Below, one piece after another: positions 21,808 through 22,501 of a stretch of 22,501 nucleotides of DNA. Numbering within the stretch: the stretch's first letter is position 1; the number at the start of each line of letters is the position of its first letter. Origin of the DNA: Planctomycetota bacterium (GTDB lineage: Bacteria > Planctomycetota > PUPC01 > JABMSA01 > JAUWKK01); assembly GCA_030614245.1 (NCBI GenBank), contig JAUWKK010000005.1:1-22501 (forward strand). The letters are read 5' to 3'. The notes under the pieces were generated by a model. It made no database searches. It was not told the DNA's origin and saw only the letters and a program-made list of their open reading frames with translations. The position numbers and the translations under genes were made by a program.

Positions 21808-22501
21808 ATGCATCGCCCCCTTGCACGGGGCGTGGATTGGAACGACGTGTTGACATTACACCAACTTGCCAAACAGCTTCCGGACTCGATGCTGATCGGT
21901 CCGGCGGAGGTCGAACTGGTCGGCTTGACGGACGATTCGCGTAGCGTCGAGCCCGGGTATCTCTTTGTGGCGGGTCGCGGTACGAAGACGGACGGGCACC
22001 GTCACGTGGCCTCCGCCATCGAGAAAGGCGCCTCGGCGGTGATAGTCGAGCGGGCTATGGACGAATGCAACGGCACGCCTGCGCTGCTCGTCGGCGACAG
22101 CCGGGCGGCGCTCGCCACGGCCGCCGCCGCATTCCACGGCTGGCCGGGATACAAGCTCCGCGCAGTTGCTGTGACGGGCACCAACGGCAAGACTACCGTC
22201 GCATACATGATCAGGTCGGTACTCGAGGCCGCCGAGCACAGCGTCGGGCTCCTCGGCACGATCGAGTACTCCCTCGGCTCGCGCACACTCCCAGCCAGGA
22301 TAACCACCCCGGGCCCGCTGGAAATGCAGCATTTCCTCTCCGAAATGGTCAAGGCAGGTAACGACCTCTGCGTGCTGGAAGCATCCTCGCATTCGATCGA
22401 TCAGCATAGGATGGATCACATCGATCTGGCCGCCGGGATATTAACCAATATCACCAGCAACGAGAATCTGGACTATCACGGCACGATCGACCGCTATCTG
22501 C
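21808..22501 (+). CDS. murE: UDP-N-acetylmuramoyl-tripeptide synthetase MurE (partial, runs off the window)
   Basis: MurE adds the third residue, usually diaminopimelate or lysine, to UDP-MurNAc-L-Ala-D-Glu in the cytoplasm. The visible 231 residues show the N-terminal Rossmann-like domain (LTDDSRSVEPGYLFVAGRG), the ATP-binding loop VTGTNGKTT, the TPGPLEMQHFL segment and EASSHSIDQHR with the family's conserved ASSH, ending at NENLDYHGTIDRYL. The C-terminal ligase domain lies beyond the window, so the substrate amino acid cannot be judged. Two starts compete. ATG 21808 has AAGG seven bases upstream, but its first 13 codons translate the CRISPR-like repeat. GTG 21847 gives MLTLHQLAKQLP, which fits the family N-terminus better but has a weak ribosome site. 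It belongs to the dcw cluster but is separated from ftsI by 166 bases of repeats. Confidence 0.95.
   Translation, partial: MHRPLARGVDWNDVLTLHQLAKQLPDSMLIGPAEVELVGLTDDSRSVEPGYLFVAGRGTKTDGHRHVASAIEKGASAVIVERAMDECNGTPALLVGDSRAALATAAAAFHGWPGYKLRAVAVTGTNGKTTVAYMIRSVLEAAEHSVGLLGTIEYSLGSRTLPARITTPGPLEMQHFLSEMVKAGNDLCVLEASSHSIDQHRMDHIDLAAGILTNITSNENLDYHGTIDRYL
21812..21843 (+). repeat. Solitary type I-C CRISPR-repeat-like sequence
   Basis: The 32-base stretch has the length and shape of a subtype I-C repeat: ATCGCCCC at the left, a short loop, GGGGCG completing a CGCCCC/GGGGCG stem, and a 3' end GTGGATTGGAAC against the usual GTGGATTGAAAC. Relative to repeats I recall from I-C systems it differs at the first base, in the loop and at one base of the tail. 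Only one copy is present, so it is not an array. It overlaps the proposed murE start region, ending four bases before GTG 21847. Confidence 0.5.

Overview
The window looks like a GC-rich bacterial chromosome from the PVC superphylum, most likely a planctomycete of the Phycisphaerae type (inference, moderate to low confidence). Pointers are two prepilin-like proteins with a GFTLIE start and an H-x-DG-like tail, a MoxR/DUF58/BatA/giant-VWA operon, a division cluster with mraZ and rsmH but no ftsL, and many short palindromic and AT-rich dispersed repeats between genes. No rRNA, tRNA or complete CRISPR array was found.

Layout. 1-441 is repeat-filled spacer. 442-1989 (+) holds a small protein coupled to DNA polymerase IV (dinB). 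2015-2944 (-) is a cation diffusion facilitator. 3191-4971 (+) has two secreted pseudopilin-like genes behind a perfect sigma70 promoter; the first is flanked by inverted copies of a double-hairpin repeat. 5139-7168 (+) is trpB-trpA, with trpB interrupted by one in-frame amber codon. 7157-7468 is a tandem repeat that reuses the last codons of trpA. 7484-8395 (-) is a TatD-like metal hydrolase. 8396-9024 is spacer with repeats and a possible gene fragment.

9025-17140 (-) is a MoxR-type operon in the order giant VWA protein (broken by a one-base frameshift inside a perfect hairpin), MoxR AAA+ ATPase, DUF58 protein, BatA-like VWA membrane protein. An AT-rich cassette is lodged between the last two: a coding relic, a beta-class DNA methyltransferase and a tiny ORF, joined by ATGA overlaps. 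A 560-base spacer then separates this operon from the divergent dcw cluster.

17707-22501 (+) is the start of the division and cell-wall cluster: an extended -10 promoter, four TGGYA boxes at exact 10-bp spacing (a textbook MraZ operator), mraZ, rsmH, ftsI and the beginning of murE. FtsI has its pedestal module in three tandem copies. Between ftsI and murE lie heptanucleotide repeats, a dispersed repeat and a solitary 32-base sequence that closely resembles a type I-C CRISPR repeat, sitting exactly at the 5' end of murE.

Three reading-frame lesions (trpB amber, VWA frameshift, TGA in the tiny ORF) could be real decay or consensus errors; read-level data would decide.
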